From: Streptomyces sp. H27-H5
GTDB lineage: Bacteria > Actinomycetota > Actinomycetes > Streptomycetales > Streptomycetaceae
Length of the DNA stretch: 64,000 nucleotides
Direction of reading: 5' to 3'
Assembly: GCF_026627505.1 (NCBI RefSeq)
Contig: NZ_JAPNLK010000018.1
Coordinates: forward strand, 54,239 to 118,238
The translations under genes and the position numbers were made by a program. Shown piece by piece: positions 37,958-48,243 of the stretch. The stretch's first letter is position 1. Each line of letters opens with the position of its first letter. The notes below the pieces were generated by a model, which made no database searches, had not been told where the DNA came from, and saw nothing but the letters and a program-made list of their open reading frames with translations.

Positions 37958-38611
37958 TCAGCGCCCGGCGGTGACGCCCGTCAGGGCCGTGACCACGGGG
38001 TCCAGGGCCTGGTTGATCTCGTCGCCGATGGAGCGGAAGAAGGTGATGGGGGCGCCGTACGGGTCGTACACCTCGTCGGCGTCCGGCGAGGGGGCCAGCA
38101 GCCAGCCGCGCAGCGCGGCGGCGGCCCGTACCAGGGCGCGGGCCCGCTCCGCCATGCCGTCGTCCAGCGGCGGCAGGGTGGCCGGATCTATCGCCCGCAC
38201 GAGCCGGGTGAACTCCTTCAGCGTGAAGGTCCGCAGTCCCGCCGAGTGGCCCATGGAGATGACCTGCGCCCGGTGGTCCCGGGTCGCGGTGAGCACCAGG
38301 TCGGCGCGTATGACGTGCTCGTCCAGCAGCTCGCGTCCGGTGAACCCGGAGGCGTCGGCCCCGAAGTCGGCGAGGACGGCGGCGGCGTTGGCCTCCATGG
38401 GCGCCCCCTCGTGGCCCCAGGTGCCGGCGCTCTCCACGATGAGGTCCCCGGTCACGGGGCCGCCGAGGCGGTGCGACAGGGCGTGCCGCGTCAGCCGCTC
38501 GGTGATCGGCGAGCGGCACACGTTGCCGGTGCTGACGTGGAGTATGCGGAAGGATCCGCCCCCGGCCACGGCCGGGAGGTGTCCTGCTATGCCACGCCCC
38601 TCAGGGCTCAC
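37958..38611 (-). CDS. Low-molecular-weight protein tyrosine phosphatase-like, Ser in place of catalytic Cys
   Basis: A 217-residue protein with the LMW-PTP fold: the P-loop reads HVSTGNVCRSPITERL, where active enzymes have a Cys at the position of Ser27 (C-x5-R); Arg33 is present. The acid loop VYDPYGAP retains its Asp. Loss of the nucleophile predicts a binding protein or pseudo-phosphatase, though Ser-containing mutants keep ligand binding. The GTG start overlaps the stop of the threonylcarbamoyl-AMP synthase gene (GTGA), so they are translated together. I believe Ser at this place is shared by other streptomycetes, which argues against a sequencing error. Confidence 0.82.
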   Translation of the reverse strand: MSPEGRGIAGHLPAVAGGGSFRILHVSTGNVCRSPITERLTRHALSHRLGGPVTGDLIVESAGTWGHEGAPMEANAAAVLADFGADASGFTGRELLDEHVIRADLVLTATRDHRAQVISMGHSAGLRTFTLKEFTRLVRAIDPATLPPLDDGMAERARALVRAAAALRGWLLAPSPDADEVYDPYGAPITFFRSIGDEINQALDPVVTALTGVTAGR

Positions 38612-39255
38612 GGGGCCACCTCGAGGTCGGGTACGACCTCCCGCAGCTGGTCCGCGGTCAGCGCGCCCTCGCGCAGCAGGACCGGGACCTTCCCGGTGAC
38701 ATCGACGATCGACGACGGCTGGATGCCGGGCGTCGGCCCGCCGTCCAGGTACACGGACACGGAGTCGCCCAGCATCTCGCGGGCCGCGTCACAGTCCTCC
38801 GGGGCCGGGTGCCCGGTCAGGTTCGCCGAGGACACGGCCATCGGGCCGACCTCGGTGAGCAGCTCGATCGCGACGGGGTGCAGGGGCATCCGCACGGCGA
38901 CGGTGCCGCCGGTCTCCCCCAGGTCCCAGGCCAGCGACGGCTGGTGCTTGGCGACCAGCGTCAGCGCGCCCGGCCAGAAGGCGTCGACGAGTTCCCAGGC
39001 CTGCTCGGAGAAGTCCGTGACCAGGCCGTGCAGGGTGTTCGGCGAGCCGATGAGGACCGGGGTGGGCATGTTGCGGCCGCGCCCCTTGGCGGCGAGCAGG
39101 TCGCCGACGGCCTCGGCGCTGAAGGCGTCCGCACCGATCCCGTACAGGGTGTCGGTGGGCAGCACGACGAGCTCGCCGCGGCGCACGGCGGATGCGGCTT
39201 CGCGCAGGCCCGTCTTGCGGTCCGTCGCGTCGTTGCAGTCGTATCGCCGGGCCAT
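38608..39255 (-). CDS. L-threonylcarbamoyladenylate synthase (Sua5/YwlC/TsaC)
   Basis: A 215-residue YrdC-fold enzyme that makes threonylcarbamoyl-AMP for t6A37 tRNA modification. Features are VVLPTDTLYGIGADAFS, KGRGRNMPTPVLIGS (substrate-binding KxR) and VSSANLTGHPA. Length fits the single-domain form without the Sua5 extension. It lies in a translation-related run with prmC, prfA and rpmE and is coupled to the phosphatase-like gene. Confidence 0.92.
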   Translation of the reverse strand: MARRYDCNDATDRKTGLREAASAVRRGELVVLPTDTLYGIGADAFSAEAVGDLLAAKGRGRNMPTPVLIGSPNTLHGLVTDFSEQAWELVDAFWPGALTLVAKHQPSLAWDLGETGGTVAVRMPLHPVAIELLTEVGPMAVSSANLTGHPAPEDCDAAREMLGDSVSVYLDGGPTPGIQPSSIVDVTGKVPVLLREGALTADQLREVVPDLEVAP

Positions 39256-39301
39256 CAGCGGGCCTCCTCAAGCAGCGGGGTGGTGACGGGAAGGGGCGCG
39301 C

Positions 39302-40147
39302 TCACGGCAGGGCCTTGCGGGCGGTGGCGAAGCGCGGGCGGTTGTTGAGGTCGGGGTGGTCGGCCGCGTCGGCCCAGCCCCGCTCCTCGGCGAAGATCCA
39401 CGGGACCTGGCCGCCCTGGGTGTCGGCGTGCTCGATGACGACGATCCCGCCGGGTCGCAACAGCCGGTGGGCGGTGCGCTCGATGCCGCGGATGGTGTCG
39501 AGGCCGTCCTCGCCGGAGAACAGCGCCATCTCGGGGTCGTGGTCGCGGGCCTCGGGGGCGACGTACTCCCACTCGGTGAGCGGGATGTACGGCGGGTTCG
39601 AGATCACCAGGTCCACCTGGCCGTCCAGCTCGGGCAGCGCGCTCAGCGCGTCGCCCTGGTGGACGGTGACCCGGGAGCCCTCGGCGTTCTTGCGGGTCCA
39701 CTGGAGGGCGTCCTCGGACAGCTCGACCGCGTGCACGCGCGAGCGCGGCACCTCCTGGGCCATGGCCAGGGCGATGGCCCCGGATCCGGCGCACAGGTCC
39801 ACGATCAGCGGTTCGACGACGTCCATCGCCCGGACGGCCTGTATGGCCCAGTCGACGACCGACTCGGTCTCGGGCCGGGGCACGAAGACCCCGGGGCCGA
39901 CCTGGAGCTCCAGGTACCGGAAGAAGGCACGGCCGGTGATGTGCTGGAGCGGCTCGCGGGCCTCGCGCCGGGCGATGGTCTCCCAGTACCGGGCGTCGAA
40001 GTCGGCGTCCTTGACGTGGTGCAGTTCCCCCCGTTTGACGTCGTGCACGAAGGCCGCGAGTTCCTCGGCGTCGAAGCGCGGTGAGGGCACGCCGGCGGCG
40101 GCCAGCCGCTGGGTGGCCTGGGCCACCTCGGCAAGCAGCAAGTTCAC
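39302..40147 (-). CDS. prmC: Peptide chain release factor N5-glutamine methyltransferase
   Basis: A 281-residue SAM-dependent methyltransferase that methylates the GGQ glutamine of release factors. The SAM motif is [15 protein letters not shown], the catalytic NPPY lies in [14 protein letters not shown], and the N-terminal helical domain recognises the factor. GTG start with GGAGGA close upstream. Its substrate gene prfA is directly upstream in the same operon (47 bases). Confidence 0.95.
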   Translation of the reverse strand: MNLLLAEVAQATQRLAAAGVPSPRFDAEELAAFVHDVKRGELHHVKDADFDARYWETIARREAREPLQHITGRAFFRYLELQVGPGVFVPRPETESVVDWAIQAVRAMDVVEPLIVDLCAGSGAIALAMAQEVPRSRVHAVELSEDALQWTRKNAEGSRVTVHQGDALSALPELDGQVDLVISNPPYIPLTEWEYVAPEARDHDPEMALFSGEDGLDTIRGIERTAHRLLRPGGIVVIEHADTQGGQVPWIFAEERGWADAADHPDLNNRPRFATARKALP

Positions 40148-40194
40148 GCTGGTCCTCCGGGCTGCTGTCGTACGGGGGGTGGTGCGGGTCTGGA

Positions 40195-41274
40195 TCAGTG
40201 GGCGGCCGCGAGCTTGGCCGCGGAGTCGGTGTCGACGCAGGCCTGGATGACCGGATCGAGGTCGCCGTCGAGCACCTGGTCCAAGTTGTACGCCTTGAAG
40301 CCGGTCCGGTGGTCCGAGATCCGGTTTTCCGGGTAGTTGTACGTGCGGATCTTCTCGGACCGGTCCACGCTGCGCACCTGGCTGCGGCGCACGTCGGAGG
40401 CCTCCTGCTCGGCGGCTTCCTGGGCCGCGGCGAGCAGCCGCGAGCGCAGGATGCGCATGGCCTGCTCCTTGTTCTGGAGCTGGCTCTTCTCGTTCTGGCA
40501 GGACGCGACGACACCGGTCGGGATGTGCGTGATGCGCACGGCCGAGTCGGTGGTGTTGACGGACTGGCCGCCGGGGCCCGAGGAGCGGTACACGTCGATG
40601 CGGAGGTCGTTCATGTTGACCTCGACCTCGACCTCCTCGGCTTCCGGGGTGACGAGCACGCCGGCGGCGGAGGTGTGGATGCGGCCCTGGGACTCGGTGG
40701 CCGGCACGCGCTGGACGCGGTGCACGCCGCCCTCGTACTTCAGGCGGGCCCAGACGCCCTGGCCGGGCTCGGTCGCGCCGTTGCCGCCCTTGGTGCGGAC
40801 GGAGACCTGGACGTCCTTGTAGCCGCCGAGCTCGGACTCGGTGGCGTCGATGATCTCGGTCTTCCAGCCCACGCGCTCGGCGTAGCGCAGGTACATGCGC
40901 AGCAGGTCGCCCGCGAAGAGGGCGGACTCGTCGCCGCCCGCCCCGGCCTTGACCTCGAGGAGCACGTCCTTGTCGTCGCTGGGGTCGCGCGGAACGAGCA
41001 GCAGGCGGAGCTTCTCGGTGAGCTCTTCGCGCTGTGCGGTCAGTTCCTTGGCCTCGGCGGCGAAGTCGGGGTCGGTCGCCGCGAACTCCTTGGCCGTCTC
41101 GATGTCCTCGGCCGCCTGCTTCCACGCGCGGAAGGTGGCGATGATCGGCGTGAGCTCCGCGTAGCGCTTGTTCAGCTTGCGGGCGTTGGCCTGATCGGAG
41201 TGGACCGAAGGGTCGGCGAGCTTCTTTTCCAGATCGGCGTGCTCGCCGATCAGTTCCTCGACCGCCTCGAACAT
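40195..41274 (-). CDS. prfA: Peptide chain release factor 1
   Basis: A 359-residue release factor reading UAA and UAG. The codon-recognition PxT appears as [10 protein letters not shown], and the catalytic GGQ lies in [18 protein letters not shown]-terminal coiled-coil domain and C-terminal domain are complete. prmC, which methylates the GGQ, follows. Confidence 0.97.
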   Translation of the reverse strand: MFEAVEELIGEHADLEKKLADPSVHSDQANARKLNKRYAELTPIIATFRAWKQAAEDIETAKEFAATDPDFAAEAKELTAQREELTEKLRLLLVPRDPSDDKDVLLEVKAGAGGDESALFAGDLLRMYLRYAERVGWKTEIIDATESELGGYKDVQVSVRTKGGNGATEPGQGVWARLKYEGGVHRVQRVPATESQGRIHTSAAGVLVTPEAEEVEVEVNMNDLRIDVYRSSGPGGQSVNTTDSAVRITHIPTGVVASCQNEKSQLQNKEQAMRILRSRLLAAAQEAAEQEASDVRRSQVRSVDRSEKIRTYNYPENRISDHRTGFKAYNLDQVLDGDLDPVIQACVDTDSAAKLAAAH

Positions 41275-41319
41275 CGGGGGCTCCTGGAGATAAGTGAGAA
41301 ATGGCTGCGGGACGAGAAA

Positions 41320-41373
41320 GGCGCCGGCCCGGCTGCCCCCGTGTGAAACGGTGCGCAGCCGGGATCCGGCGCC
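41320..41373 (-). terminator. Hairpin between rpmE and prfA
   Basis: GGCGCCGG pairs with CCGGCGCC, and inside it CGGCTGC with GCAGCCG. It begins nine bases after the rpmE stop, so it terminates or attenuates before prfA. Confidence 0.7.
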
Positions 41374-41382
41374 GGAGGCTCG

Positions 41383-41601
41383 CTACTTCGAGCCGGCAGC
41401 CTTGCCGAAGCGGGCCTCGAAGCGGGCCACACGGCCACCGGTGTCGAGGATCTTCTGCTTGCCCGTGTAGAACGGGTGGCACTCGGAGCAGACCTCGGCA
41501 CGGATGGTGCCCTCGGTCAGGGTGCTGTGGGTCGTGAACGACGCGCCACAGGTGCAGCTGACCTGGGTCTCGACGTACTGGGGGTGAACATCGCGCTTCA
41601 A
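41383..41601 (-). CDS. rpmE: Ribosomal protein bL31, zinc-binding form
   Basis: A 72-residue L31 with four cysteines (C16, C18 in VSCTCGASF and C38, C41 in [10 protein letters not shown]), the zinc-binding C+ type. Begins [13 protein letters not shown]. Streptomycetes often also carry a zinc-free paralogue induced by zinc shortage; it is not in this window. Confidence 0.96.
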   Translation of the reverse strand: MKRDVHPQYVETQVSCTCGASFTTHSTLTEGTIRAEVCSECHPFYTGKQKILDTGGRVARFEARFGKAAGSK

Positions 41602-41791
41602 GGTGTCTCCTAGATTCGGGAGGGCGCCGGGTCGCAGGAGCCGAATTGCGCGCTGCGTGAACCGGGGCCGACAGACCAGTCTGCCAGGACCGGGCCGCCT
41701 GTCAAAATTCTGAGGACGCCCTCGTCAACAGGGAGCGGCGGGCATCTATTCCGGCCCCCGGAGGAACCGCCCTGACCTGCGGTGACTCGCG

Positions 41792-42898
41792 TCAGGGGCT
41801 CTGCACGATCGACCCGGCCGCACCCTTGTCCCCGGCCGAGTTCGCCGTGGCCTCGGCCGGAATCGGCTGGTCGGCGAGCAGGGAGTCCCAGACCATCTTG
41901 GACTCCTTGGTGAGCGGGACGACCCGGTTGGGGTCGACGGGGTCGCCGGCCACGGGGAGGGTGATCATCTGCATGTCCGCGCCGTCGATGCCCTGGAGGC
42001 CCTGCGCGAAGCCCATCAGGGACTTCACGTCGCCGAGCGCCCGGTCGGTGGTGATCGCCTTGGTGGCGGAGTCCGCGAGGTCGAGCAGCCGCTTGGGGTT
42101 GTCGAAGACGCCGACGCTCTTGACCTGCTTGATCAGCGCCTTGATGAAGGCCTGCTGGAGTTGTATTCGTCCCAGGTCGCTGCCGTCGCCGACGCTCTTG
42201 CGGGTCCGGACGAGGCCGAGGGCCTGTTCGCCGTTGAGCTTGTTGGCGCCGGCCGGGAGGTTGAGGTGGCTGGCGCCGTCCTTGATCGGCTTGTTGGTGG
42301 TGACCTCGACGCCGCCGAGGTTGTCGATGATCTTCTTGAAGCCCGTGAAGTCGACCTCGATGTAGTGGTCCATGCGGATCCCCGAGATCTTCTCGACGGT
42401 CTTGACCGCGCAGACGGCCCCGCCGACCGTGAAGGCCTCGTTGAACTGCGAGCGGTTGCCGCCCTGGTCCGTCTTTCCGTCCGAGGTCTCGCAGGAGGGT
42501 CGCTTCACGATGGTGTCGCGCGGTATCGACACCACGCTCGCCTTCTTGTGGCCCTCGTACAGGTGGATGATCATCGCGGTGTCGGAGCGGGCGGAGCCGC
42601 CGTCGTCGCGGCCGTACTCGCCGTTGGCCCCGCCGCGCGAGTCCGAGCCGAGGACGAGGATGTCCATCGAGCCGTTGTCGATGTTCTGCGGGCGGTCGCT
42701 GCCCAGGGCCTGGTCGATGTCGACGCTCTTCAGGTTCCCGTTGAACTTGAAGTAGAAGTAGCCCAGTCCCCCGCCGCCCAGCACGACCACGCCGGCGGCC
42801 GTCCACGCGGCGACGGTGAGGGCCTTGCGGCGCCGCGGCGGCGGCTTGCGTCGGCGCCCTCCGCCGGTGGCGCGGCGGCCCGTGCTGTCCTCGCTCAT
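41792..42898 (-). CDS. LCP family cell-wall glycopolymer ligase
   Basis: A 368-residue LytR-CpsA-Psr protein. A basic cytosolic N-terminus (GGGRRRKPPPRRRK) is followed by one membrane helix near 28-48 and an extracytoplasmic LCP domain (DILVLGSDSRG, RSDTAMIIHLYEGHKKASVVSIPRDT, NEAFTVGG, LVRTRKSVGDGSDLGRIQLQQAFI). These enzymes move lipid-linked glycopolymers onto peptidoglycan. ATG with GAGGAG upstream. A C-terminal stretch after about 330 is less conserved. Confidence 0.9.
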   Translation of the reverse strand: MSEDSTGRRATGGGRRRKPPPRRRKALTVAAWTAAGVVVLGGGGLGYFYFKFNGNLKSVDIDQALGSDRPQNIDNGSMDILVLGSDSRGGANGEYGRDDGGSARSDTAMIIHLYEGHKKASVVSIPRDTIVKRPSCETSDGKTDQGGNRSQFNEAFTVGGAVCAVKTVEKISGIRMDHYIEVDFTGFKKIIDNLGGVEVTTNKPIKDGASHLNLPAGANKLNGEQALGLVRTRKSVGDGSDLGRIQLQQAFIKALIKQVKSVGVFDNPKRLLDLADSATKAITTDRALGDVKSLMGFAQGLQGIDGADMQMITLPVAGDPVDPNRVVPLTKESKMVWDSLLADQPIPAEATANSAGDKGAAGSIVQSP

Positions 42899-43204
42899 GG
42901 TCTCCTCAGTCCTGCGTACGGCGCCCGGCCCGGTCGGCCGATCTCCCCCTGCTGCCCCCTCACACAGACGGACCAACGTCCCTCAGGGTTCCATGCCCGC
43001 AGGCCTGATCCTGTCCCCTCCCGGGCCGCAGGTACGGGGAACGGCACCGTTCGCCGGGGCGCTCGCCTGGGGTTTCCCGACGGGAGGGGGCGGCGCGCAC
43101 GGGGGTGCCGTAGGGGCGGGAGTGTGTCGAACGTCGCACCGAGTGCCGACAGCATGTACGCCGCGTGTACGAACCGGCGCACGCCCGCGGTGCCCGTACA
43201 CGAC
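42899..43204. other. Region between the LCP gene and the rho terminator
   Basis: About 306 GC-rich bases with no gene I can support. It should contain the promoter of the minus-strand LCP gene; no clear -35/-10 pair is visible. Confidence 0.5.
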
Positions 43205-43242
43205 GAGACCGCCCCCGTCGCGGATGCGGCGGGGGCGGTCTC
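43205..43242 (-). terminator. Terminator of rho
   Basis: A perfect 12-bp stem (GAGACCGCCCCC with GGGGGCGGTCTC) 26 bases after the rho stop. Confidence 0.85.
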
Positions 43243-43268
43243 GGTCGGACGTGCGGTTACGGCGACGG

Positions 43269-45446
43269 TCAGTCGTCGTTCTTGCCCGCGGGCGTCGTCT
43301 TGGCGATCTGCATCAGGAACTCGGCGTTCGACTTCGTCTGCTTCATCTTGTCGAGCAGCAGCTCGATCGCCTGCTGCGAGTCGAGGGCGTGCAGCACCCG
43401 ACGCAGCTTCCAGACGATGGCGAGCTCCTCCGCGTTGAGGAGGATCTCCTCCTTGCGGGTGCCCGACGGGTCGACGTCGACGGCCGGGAAGATGCGCTTG
43501 TCGGCGAGCTTGCGGTCGAGCTTGAGCTCCATGTTGCCGGTGCCCTTGAACTCCTCGAAGATCACCTCGTCCATGCGCGAGCCGGTGTCGACCAGCGCGG
43601 TGGCCAGGATGGTCAGCGAGCCGCCGTCCTCGATGTTGCGCGCGGCACCGAAGAAGCGCTTCGGCGGGTACAGCGCGGTCGAGTCGACACCACCGGACAG
43701 GATGCGACCGGAGGCGGGCGCCGCGAGGTTGTACGCGCGGCCCAGACGGGTGATGGAGTCCAGCAGGACGACCACGTCGTGACCCAGCTCGACGAGACGC
43801 TTGGCGCGCTCGATGGCCAGCTCGGCGACGGTGGTGTGGTCCTCGGCCGGACGGTCGAAGGTCGAGGAGATGACCTCGCCCTTGACCGACCGCTGCATGT
43901 CGGTGACCTCTTCCGGACGCTCGTCGACCAGGACGACCATCAGGTGGCACTCGGGGTTGTTGACCGTGATCGCGTTGGCGACGGCCTGCATGATCATGGT
44001 CTTGCCGGTCTTCGGCGGGGCCACGATCAGACCGCGCTGGCCCTTGCCGATCGGTGCGACGAGGTCGATGATGCGGGTCGTCAGCACGCCCGGGTCGGTC
44101 TCCAGACGGAGCCGGTCCTGCGGGTACAGGGGCGTCAGCTTCTGGAACTCCGGCCGGCCGCGGCCGGATTCGGGCGCCATGCCGTTGACGGAGTCCAGGC
44201 GCACGAGGGCGTTGAACTTCTCGCGGCGCTCGCCGTCCTTGGGCTGACGGACCGCACCGGTGGTGTGGTCGCCCTTGCGCAGACCCGCCTTGCGGACCTG
44301 GGCGAGGGAGACGTACACGTCGTTCGGGCCGGGCAGGTAGCCGGAGGTCCGGATGAACGCGTAGTTGTCGAGGATGTCGAGGATGCCCGCGACGGGGATC
44401 AGGACGTCGTCGTCGGCGACCTGCGGCTCGCTCGGCGCGAACTCGTCACGGCCACGACGGCCACGACGGTCGCGGTAGCGGCCACGACGGCCGCGACGGC
44501 CGTCCTCACCGTCGAAGTCGTCCTGGGGGCCGTTGTCCTGACGGTCCTGACGACCCTGCTGGCCCTGGTTCTGGCCCTGGCCGCGGCCGCCCTGCTGCTG
44601 ACGGTCGCCGCGGTCCGGGCGGTCGCCGCGGTCCGGGCGGTCGCCGCGGTCCTGCCGGCCTCCGCCCTGAGCGCCCTGACCGGCCTGGCCCTGACCCGTC
44701 TGGGGCTGGGTCTGGCCGCCCTGACCCTGGCCGGCCTGGCCCTGGTCGTCGGCCTTGGCGCCGCGGTCGCGGCGGTCGCGCCGGCCGTCGCCGCGCTCGG
44801 CACGGTCACCGCGGTCGCGACGGTCGCGGCGACCGCGACCCTCGCCGGCCTCCTGGGCCTGACCCTGTCCACCGGAGACGGCGGTCGCGGCCTCGGCCTT
44901 GACGTCGGTCTGCGCGGCGGGGGCGGTCTCGGTCTTCTGCTCGACCTGCACGGCGACGGGCGCCGCGGACTCCGGGCTTCCGGAGGGGGCGGTGGCACGA
45001 CGCCGGCGACGCTCGCCGGCCGGGGCGTCTTCTGCCCCGCGCTCGGTTTCGCTCGCGCGGGAGGGGCCCCCGGCCGGCTGGCCCGGAATGTCGATCTGGG
45101 CCTGCTGAGCGGCCTTCTCGACGGGCGCCTCGGCGGCGACGTCGCCCGTGCGGGCCTTGCTGGTGGCGCGGCGCTTCGGCTTGGCCTCGGCGGTGTCCGC
45201 GGCGGCGGCGGCCTTGGGGGCGCTGCCGCCCGCCTGCGCCTCCTTGATGACCTCGATCAGCTGGCTCTTGCGCATGCGCGCGGTACCCCTGATACCGAGG
45301 CCGGACGCGACCTGCTGAAGCTCGGCCAGGACCATGCCGTCGAGGCCGGTGCCGGAGCGGCGGCGCTTGGGCGCGGCGCCCGCGGCGGGGGCACTGGTGT
45401 CGACGTTGGTGTCGGCAGCGCCCATCAGATCGGTGGTGTCGCTCAC
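43269..45446 (-). CDS. rho: Transcription termination factor Rho with RNA-binding insert
   Basis: A 725-residue hexameric RNA helicase. N-terminal Rho_N ([30 protein letters not shown]) is followed by about 270 residues of disordered Ala/Glu then Arg/Asp/Gly/Gln-rich sequence ([30 protein letters not shown]), then the cold-shock-like RNA domain ([26 protein letters not shown]) and the ATPase with Walker [10 protein letters not shown] and [15 protein letters not shown]. coli Rho is about 419 residues, so the insert accounts for most of the difference; such inserts are known in actinobacterial Rho. The GTG at 45446 has GGAAGGA eight bases upstream. Confidence 0.95.
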   Translation of the reverse strand: MSDTTDLMGAADTNVDTSAPAAGAAPKRRRSGTGLDGMVLAELQQVASGLGIRGTARMRKSQLIEVIKEAQAGGSAPKAAAAADTAEAKPKRRATSKARTGDVAAEAPVEKAAQQAQIDIPGQPAGGPSRASETERGAEDAPAGERRRRRATAPSGSPESAAPVAVQVEQKTETAPAAQTDVKAEAATAVSGGQGQAQEAGEGRGRRDRRDRGDRAERGDGRRDRRDRGAKADDQGQAGQGQGGQTQPQTGQGQAGQGAQGGGRQDRGDRPDRGDRPDRGDRQQQGGRGQGQNQGQQGRQDRQDNGPQDDFDGEDGRRGRRGRYRDRRGRRGRDEFAPSEPQVADDDVLIPVAGILDILDNYAFIRTSGYLPGPNDVYVSLAQVRKAGLRKGDHTTGAVRQPKDGERREKFNALVRLDSVNGMAPESGRGRPEFQKLTPLYPQDRLRLETDPGVLTTRIIDLVAPIGKGQRGLIVAPPKTGKTMIMQAVANAITVNNPECHLMVVLVDERPEEVTDMQRSVKGEVISSTFDRPAEDHTTVAELAIERAKRLVELGHDVVVLLDSITRLGRAYNLAAPASGRILSGGVDSTALYPPKRFFGAARNIEDGGSLTILATALVDTGSRMDEVIFEEFKGTGNMELKLDRKLADKRIFPAVDVDPSGTRKEEILLNAEELAIVWKLRRVLHALDSQQAIELLLDKMKQTKSNAEFLMQIAKTTPAGKNDD

Positions 45447-45923
45447 GAAGGGTCCTTCCCTGGAGCGGACGTCGGCCTGTCTGGCTCGGCGACCGGTTGT
45501 GCTGTCCGACAACAGACCATGACGTGAGGGGTCATGGACCGCGGCCGGGGCGGTGGTCCGCCTGTAGAGATACGGCGGAGAGAAACGTGCGTGGGTGGTT
45601 CCGGCGAGAAGCCCCCGAGCTGAAAGCGTGGGAATGTCACGCCGATTCCGGAGCGTGCTCGAAACTGCTGGTGACGATCAAAGCAGTCGGGGAGGCTCCC
45701 GGAAGAAAGGTGGTCCCGAATGGGGACACTGAGCACCGAGCCATGGCGGCTTCGGATGCGCACTTGAGACTAACACTACCGGATCCAACAGACATTCCCC
45801 CTCTCAATCACCGGCTGTAACGCCCTTCCGCGCGGGCGGCCTGCCCGGCCGCCCGCCCTGGTCACTGGCCGGCCCTTCCCTTTTTCGGCCGCGCCTTTTC
45901 GGCCTCGGCCATTCGGGAAAGGC
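45447..45923. other. rho leader and promoter region
   Basis: 477 bases without a gene. On the minus strand the rho leader contains a 7-bp stem (CCATGAC at 45517-45523 with GTCATGG at 45531-45537) and a GGACC/GGTCC stem at about 45535-45558. TAGTGT and TAGTCT at 45778-45767 (minus strand) look like overlapping -10 boxes, which would give a leader of over 300 bases. No good -35 was found. The left end next to thrB is plain. Confidence 0.45.
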
Positions 45924-46850
45924 TCAGCCGCCCTGCGTGCCCAGCGGAAGTACGCTCGCGCCCGCGGCGTCGAGGGCGAGCCGGTTCGCGGCCCACCCCT
46001 CGCCCGCGAGCCGCGCGACCTTGTCGGCCGCACCGTTGTCGACCAGCGCGAGGACCGTGGGGCCCGCGCCGGAGATGACCGCGGGGATGCCGTCCGCCCG
46101 CAGTCGGCCCACCAGTGCCACGCTCTCGGGCATCGCCGGGGACCGGTATTCCTGGTGCAGCCGGTCCTCGGTGGCGGGCAGCAGCAGCTCGGGACGCCTG
46201 GTCAGGGCCTCCACGAGCAGGCCCGCGCGGCCCGCGTTCACGGCCGCGTCCACATGCGGGACGGTGCGCGGAAGCAGGCCGCGCGCGGTCTCGGTCAGGA
46301 CGGGCCTGGACGGCACGAAGACCACCGGAACGATGGAATCGGCGGGCTCCATACGGATGGCCTTGGCGCTGCCGCCGTCCATCCAGGCGAGGGTGAAACC
46401 GCCGAGGAGACAGGCGGCGACGTTGTCGGGGTGGCCCTCGATCTCGGTGGCGAGTTCCAGCAGCGCGGCGTCGTCGAGCTTCGTCTCCCCGCCTATGGTC
46501 ACCGCGCGGGCGGCGACGATGCCGGCGCAGATCGCGGCGGAGGAGGAGCCCAGGCCCCGACCGTGCGGGATCCGGTTGGCACAGACGACTTCCAGACCGC
46601 GCGGCTGTCCGCCCAGCAGGTCGAAGGCGGTGCGCATGGAACGCACGAGGAGGTGGCTCTCGTCGCGCGGGAGGGTGTCGGCGCCCTCGCCGGCGATGTC
46701 GATGTTCAGGCCGGAGTCGGCGACCCGGACGACCACGTCGTCGTAGAGCCCCAGGGCCAGACCGAGGGCGTCGAAGCCCGGGCCGAGGTTGGCGCTGCTG
46801 GCGGGGACGCGCACTCGTACGGCGGCGGCGCGGAACGCTGGACCTGCCAT
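45924..46850 (-). CDS. thrB: Homoserine kinase
   Basis: A 308-residue GHMP kinase that phosphorylates homoserine for threonine synthesis. Motifs are VRVPASSANLGPGFDALGLAL, PHGRGLGSSSAAICAGI (ATP loop) and GAGPTVLALVD. ATG chosen at the family N-terminus MAGPAFRAAAVRVRVPASS. It is third after hom and thrC on the same strand but separated from thrC by 316 bases and a strong hairpin, so it probably has its own promoter. Confidence 0.94.
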   Translation of the reverse strand: MAGPAFRAAAVRVRVPASSANLGPGFDALGLALGLYDDVVVRVADSGLNIDIAGEGADTLPRDESHLLVRSMRTAFDLLGGQPRGLEVVCANRIPHGRGLGSSSAAICAGIVAARAVTIGGETKLDDAALLELATEIEGHPDNVAACLLGGFTLAWMDGGSAKAIRMEPADSIVPVVFVPSRPVLTETARGLLPRTVPHVDAAVNAGRAGLLVEALTRRPELLLPATEDRLHQEYRSPAMPESVALVGRLRADGIPAVISGAGPTVLALVDNGAADKVARLAGEGWAANRLALDAAGASVLPLGTQGG

Positions 46851-47093
46851 CGGTCGATGACACTCCTTGTGACTGTGCGAGATCTGGTGCTGGGCGGGAT
46901 CTTCGCTGCGAATGTACTGGAGAACGTACGACACCCGAAGGCCCGTGGGGCAGCACCGAGTCATATGCGCGGTGGCGGATGTAAGTACAGCGTATCGAAG
47001 GAAGGTTCTCTCGCGACATAGGGCGCACAGGAGGCGCACGATGCGTGTCGTGTTCTTCCGCTGAATTCCGTTGTCTTTTGTGCCGTACGGACC

Positions 47094-47133
47094 GAGTTGC
47101 CGGATTCCGGGGACTTCCGGAATCCGGCAACTC
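47094..47133 (-). terminator. Strong hairpin after thrC
   Basis: A perfect 17-bp stem (47094-47110 with 47117-47133) closes a six-base loop, 33 bases after the thrC stop. The remaining 316-base gap to thrB (46851-47166) shows no gene. The hairpin implies that thrB is not simply co-transcribed with hom-thrC. Confidence 0.85.
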
Positions 47134-47166
47134 GGCGAGGGGTCCGACCGGGGTCGGATCCCGGGG

Positions 47167-48237
47167 TCAGATCAGGCCGAGCCGGGCGGCCGCGGCCTCG
47201 GCGTCCACCGGGATGGTGACGGGCTGCGGGGCGCCGGCGACGGCCCAGTCGGGGTCCTTCAGACCGTTGCCGGTGACCGTGCAGACGATCTTCTGGCCGG
47301 GGTCGACCAGACCGAGATCGGCGGCCTTGAGCAGGCCGGCCACCGAGGCGGCCGAGGCGGGTTCGACGAAGACACCCTCCTGCGCGGCCAACAGGCGGTA
47401 GGCCGCGAGGATCTGGCGGTCCGTCACCTCGTCGATGAAGCCGCCCGACTCGTCCCGCGCCTGGAGGGCGTAGTCCCAGGAGGCAGGGTTGCCGATCCGG
47501 ATCGCGGTGGCGATGGTGTGCGGCTCCTTGACGACCTCGCCGCGCACGATGGGCGCGGAACCGGAGGCCTGGAAGCCCCACACGCGGGGCGTACGGGAGG
47601 ACAGACCGTCGGCCTTGTACTCCTTGAAGCCCTTCCAGTACGCGGTGATGTTGCCGGCGTTGCCGACGGGCAGCACGTGGATGTCGGGGGCGTCACCGAG
47701 CGCGTCGACGATCTCGAACGCGGCCGTCTTCTGACCCTCGATGCGCACCGGATTGACGGAATTGACCAGCGCCACCGGGTAGTTGTCGGACAGCGCGCGG
47801 GCCAGGTCCAGGCAGTCGTCGAAGTTGCCGTCGACCTGCAGGATCTTGGCGCCGTGCACGAGGGCCTGGCCCATCTTGCCAAGCGCGATCTTGCCGCGCG
47901 GCACGAGGACCGCGCAGACCATGCCGGCGCGGACCGCGTAGGCCGCGGCCGAGGCCGAGGTGTTGCCGGTGGAGGCGCAGATGACGGCCTTGGCGCCCTC
48001 CTCCTTGGCCCGGGTGATCGCCATCGTCATGCCGCGGTCCTTGAAGGACCCGGTGGGGTTGGCACCCTCGACCTTCAGGTGGACCTCACAGCCCGTGCGC
48101 TCGGAGAGCAACTGGGCCGGGACGAGGGGAGTACCGCCCTCACGGAGCGTGACCACCGGAGTCGTGGCCGTGACCGGCAGGCGGTCCCGGTACTCCTCGA
48201 TGATGCCGCGCCACTGGTGGGTGCGATTGCTGCTCAT
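47167..48237 (-). CDS. thrC: Threonine synthase
   Basis: A 356-residue PLP enzyme converting O-phosphohomoserine to threonine. The PLP Lys lies in [14 protein letters not shown], with [14 protein letters not shown] and the PLP-phosphate loop [11 protein letters not shown]. The short (about 350) actinobacterial class. Starts six bases after the hom stop, so both are one operon. Confidence 0.96.
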   Translation of the reverse strand: MSSNRTHQWRGIIEEYRDRLPVTATTPVVTLREGGTPLVPAQLLSERTGCEVHLKVEGANPTGSFKDRGMTMAITRAKEEGAKAVICASTGNTSASAAAYAVRAGMVCAVLVPRGKIALGKMGQALVHGAKILQVDGNFDDCLDLARALSDNYPVALVNSVNPVRIEGQKTAAFEIVDALGDAPDIHVLPVGNAGNITAYWKGFKEYKADGLSSRTPRVWGFQASGSAPIVRGEVVKEPHTIATAIRIGNPASWDYALQARDESGGFIDEVTDRQILAAYRLLAAQEGVFVEPASAASVAGLLKAADLGLVDPGQKIVCTVTGNGLKDPDWAVAGAPQPVTIPVDAEAAAARLGLI

Positions 48238-48243
48238 GGGTCC

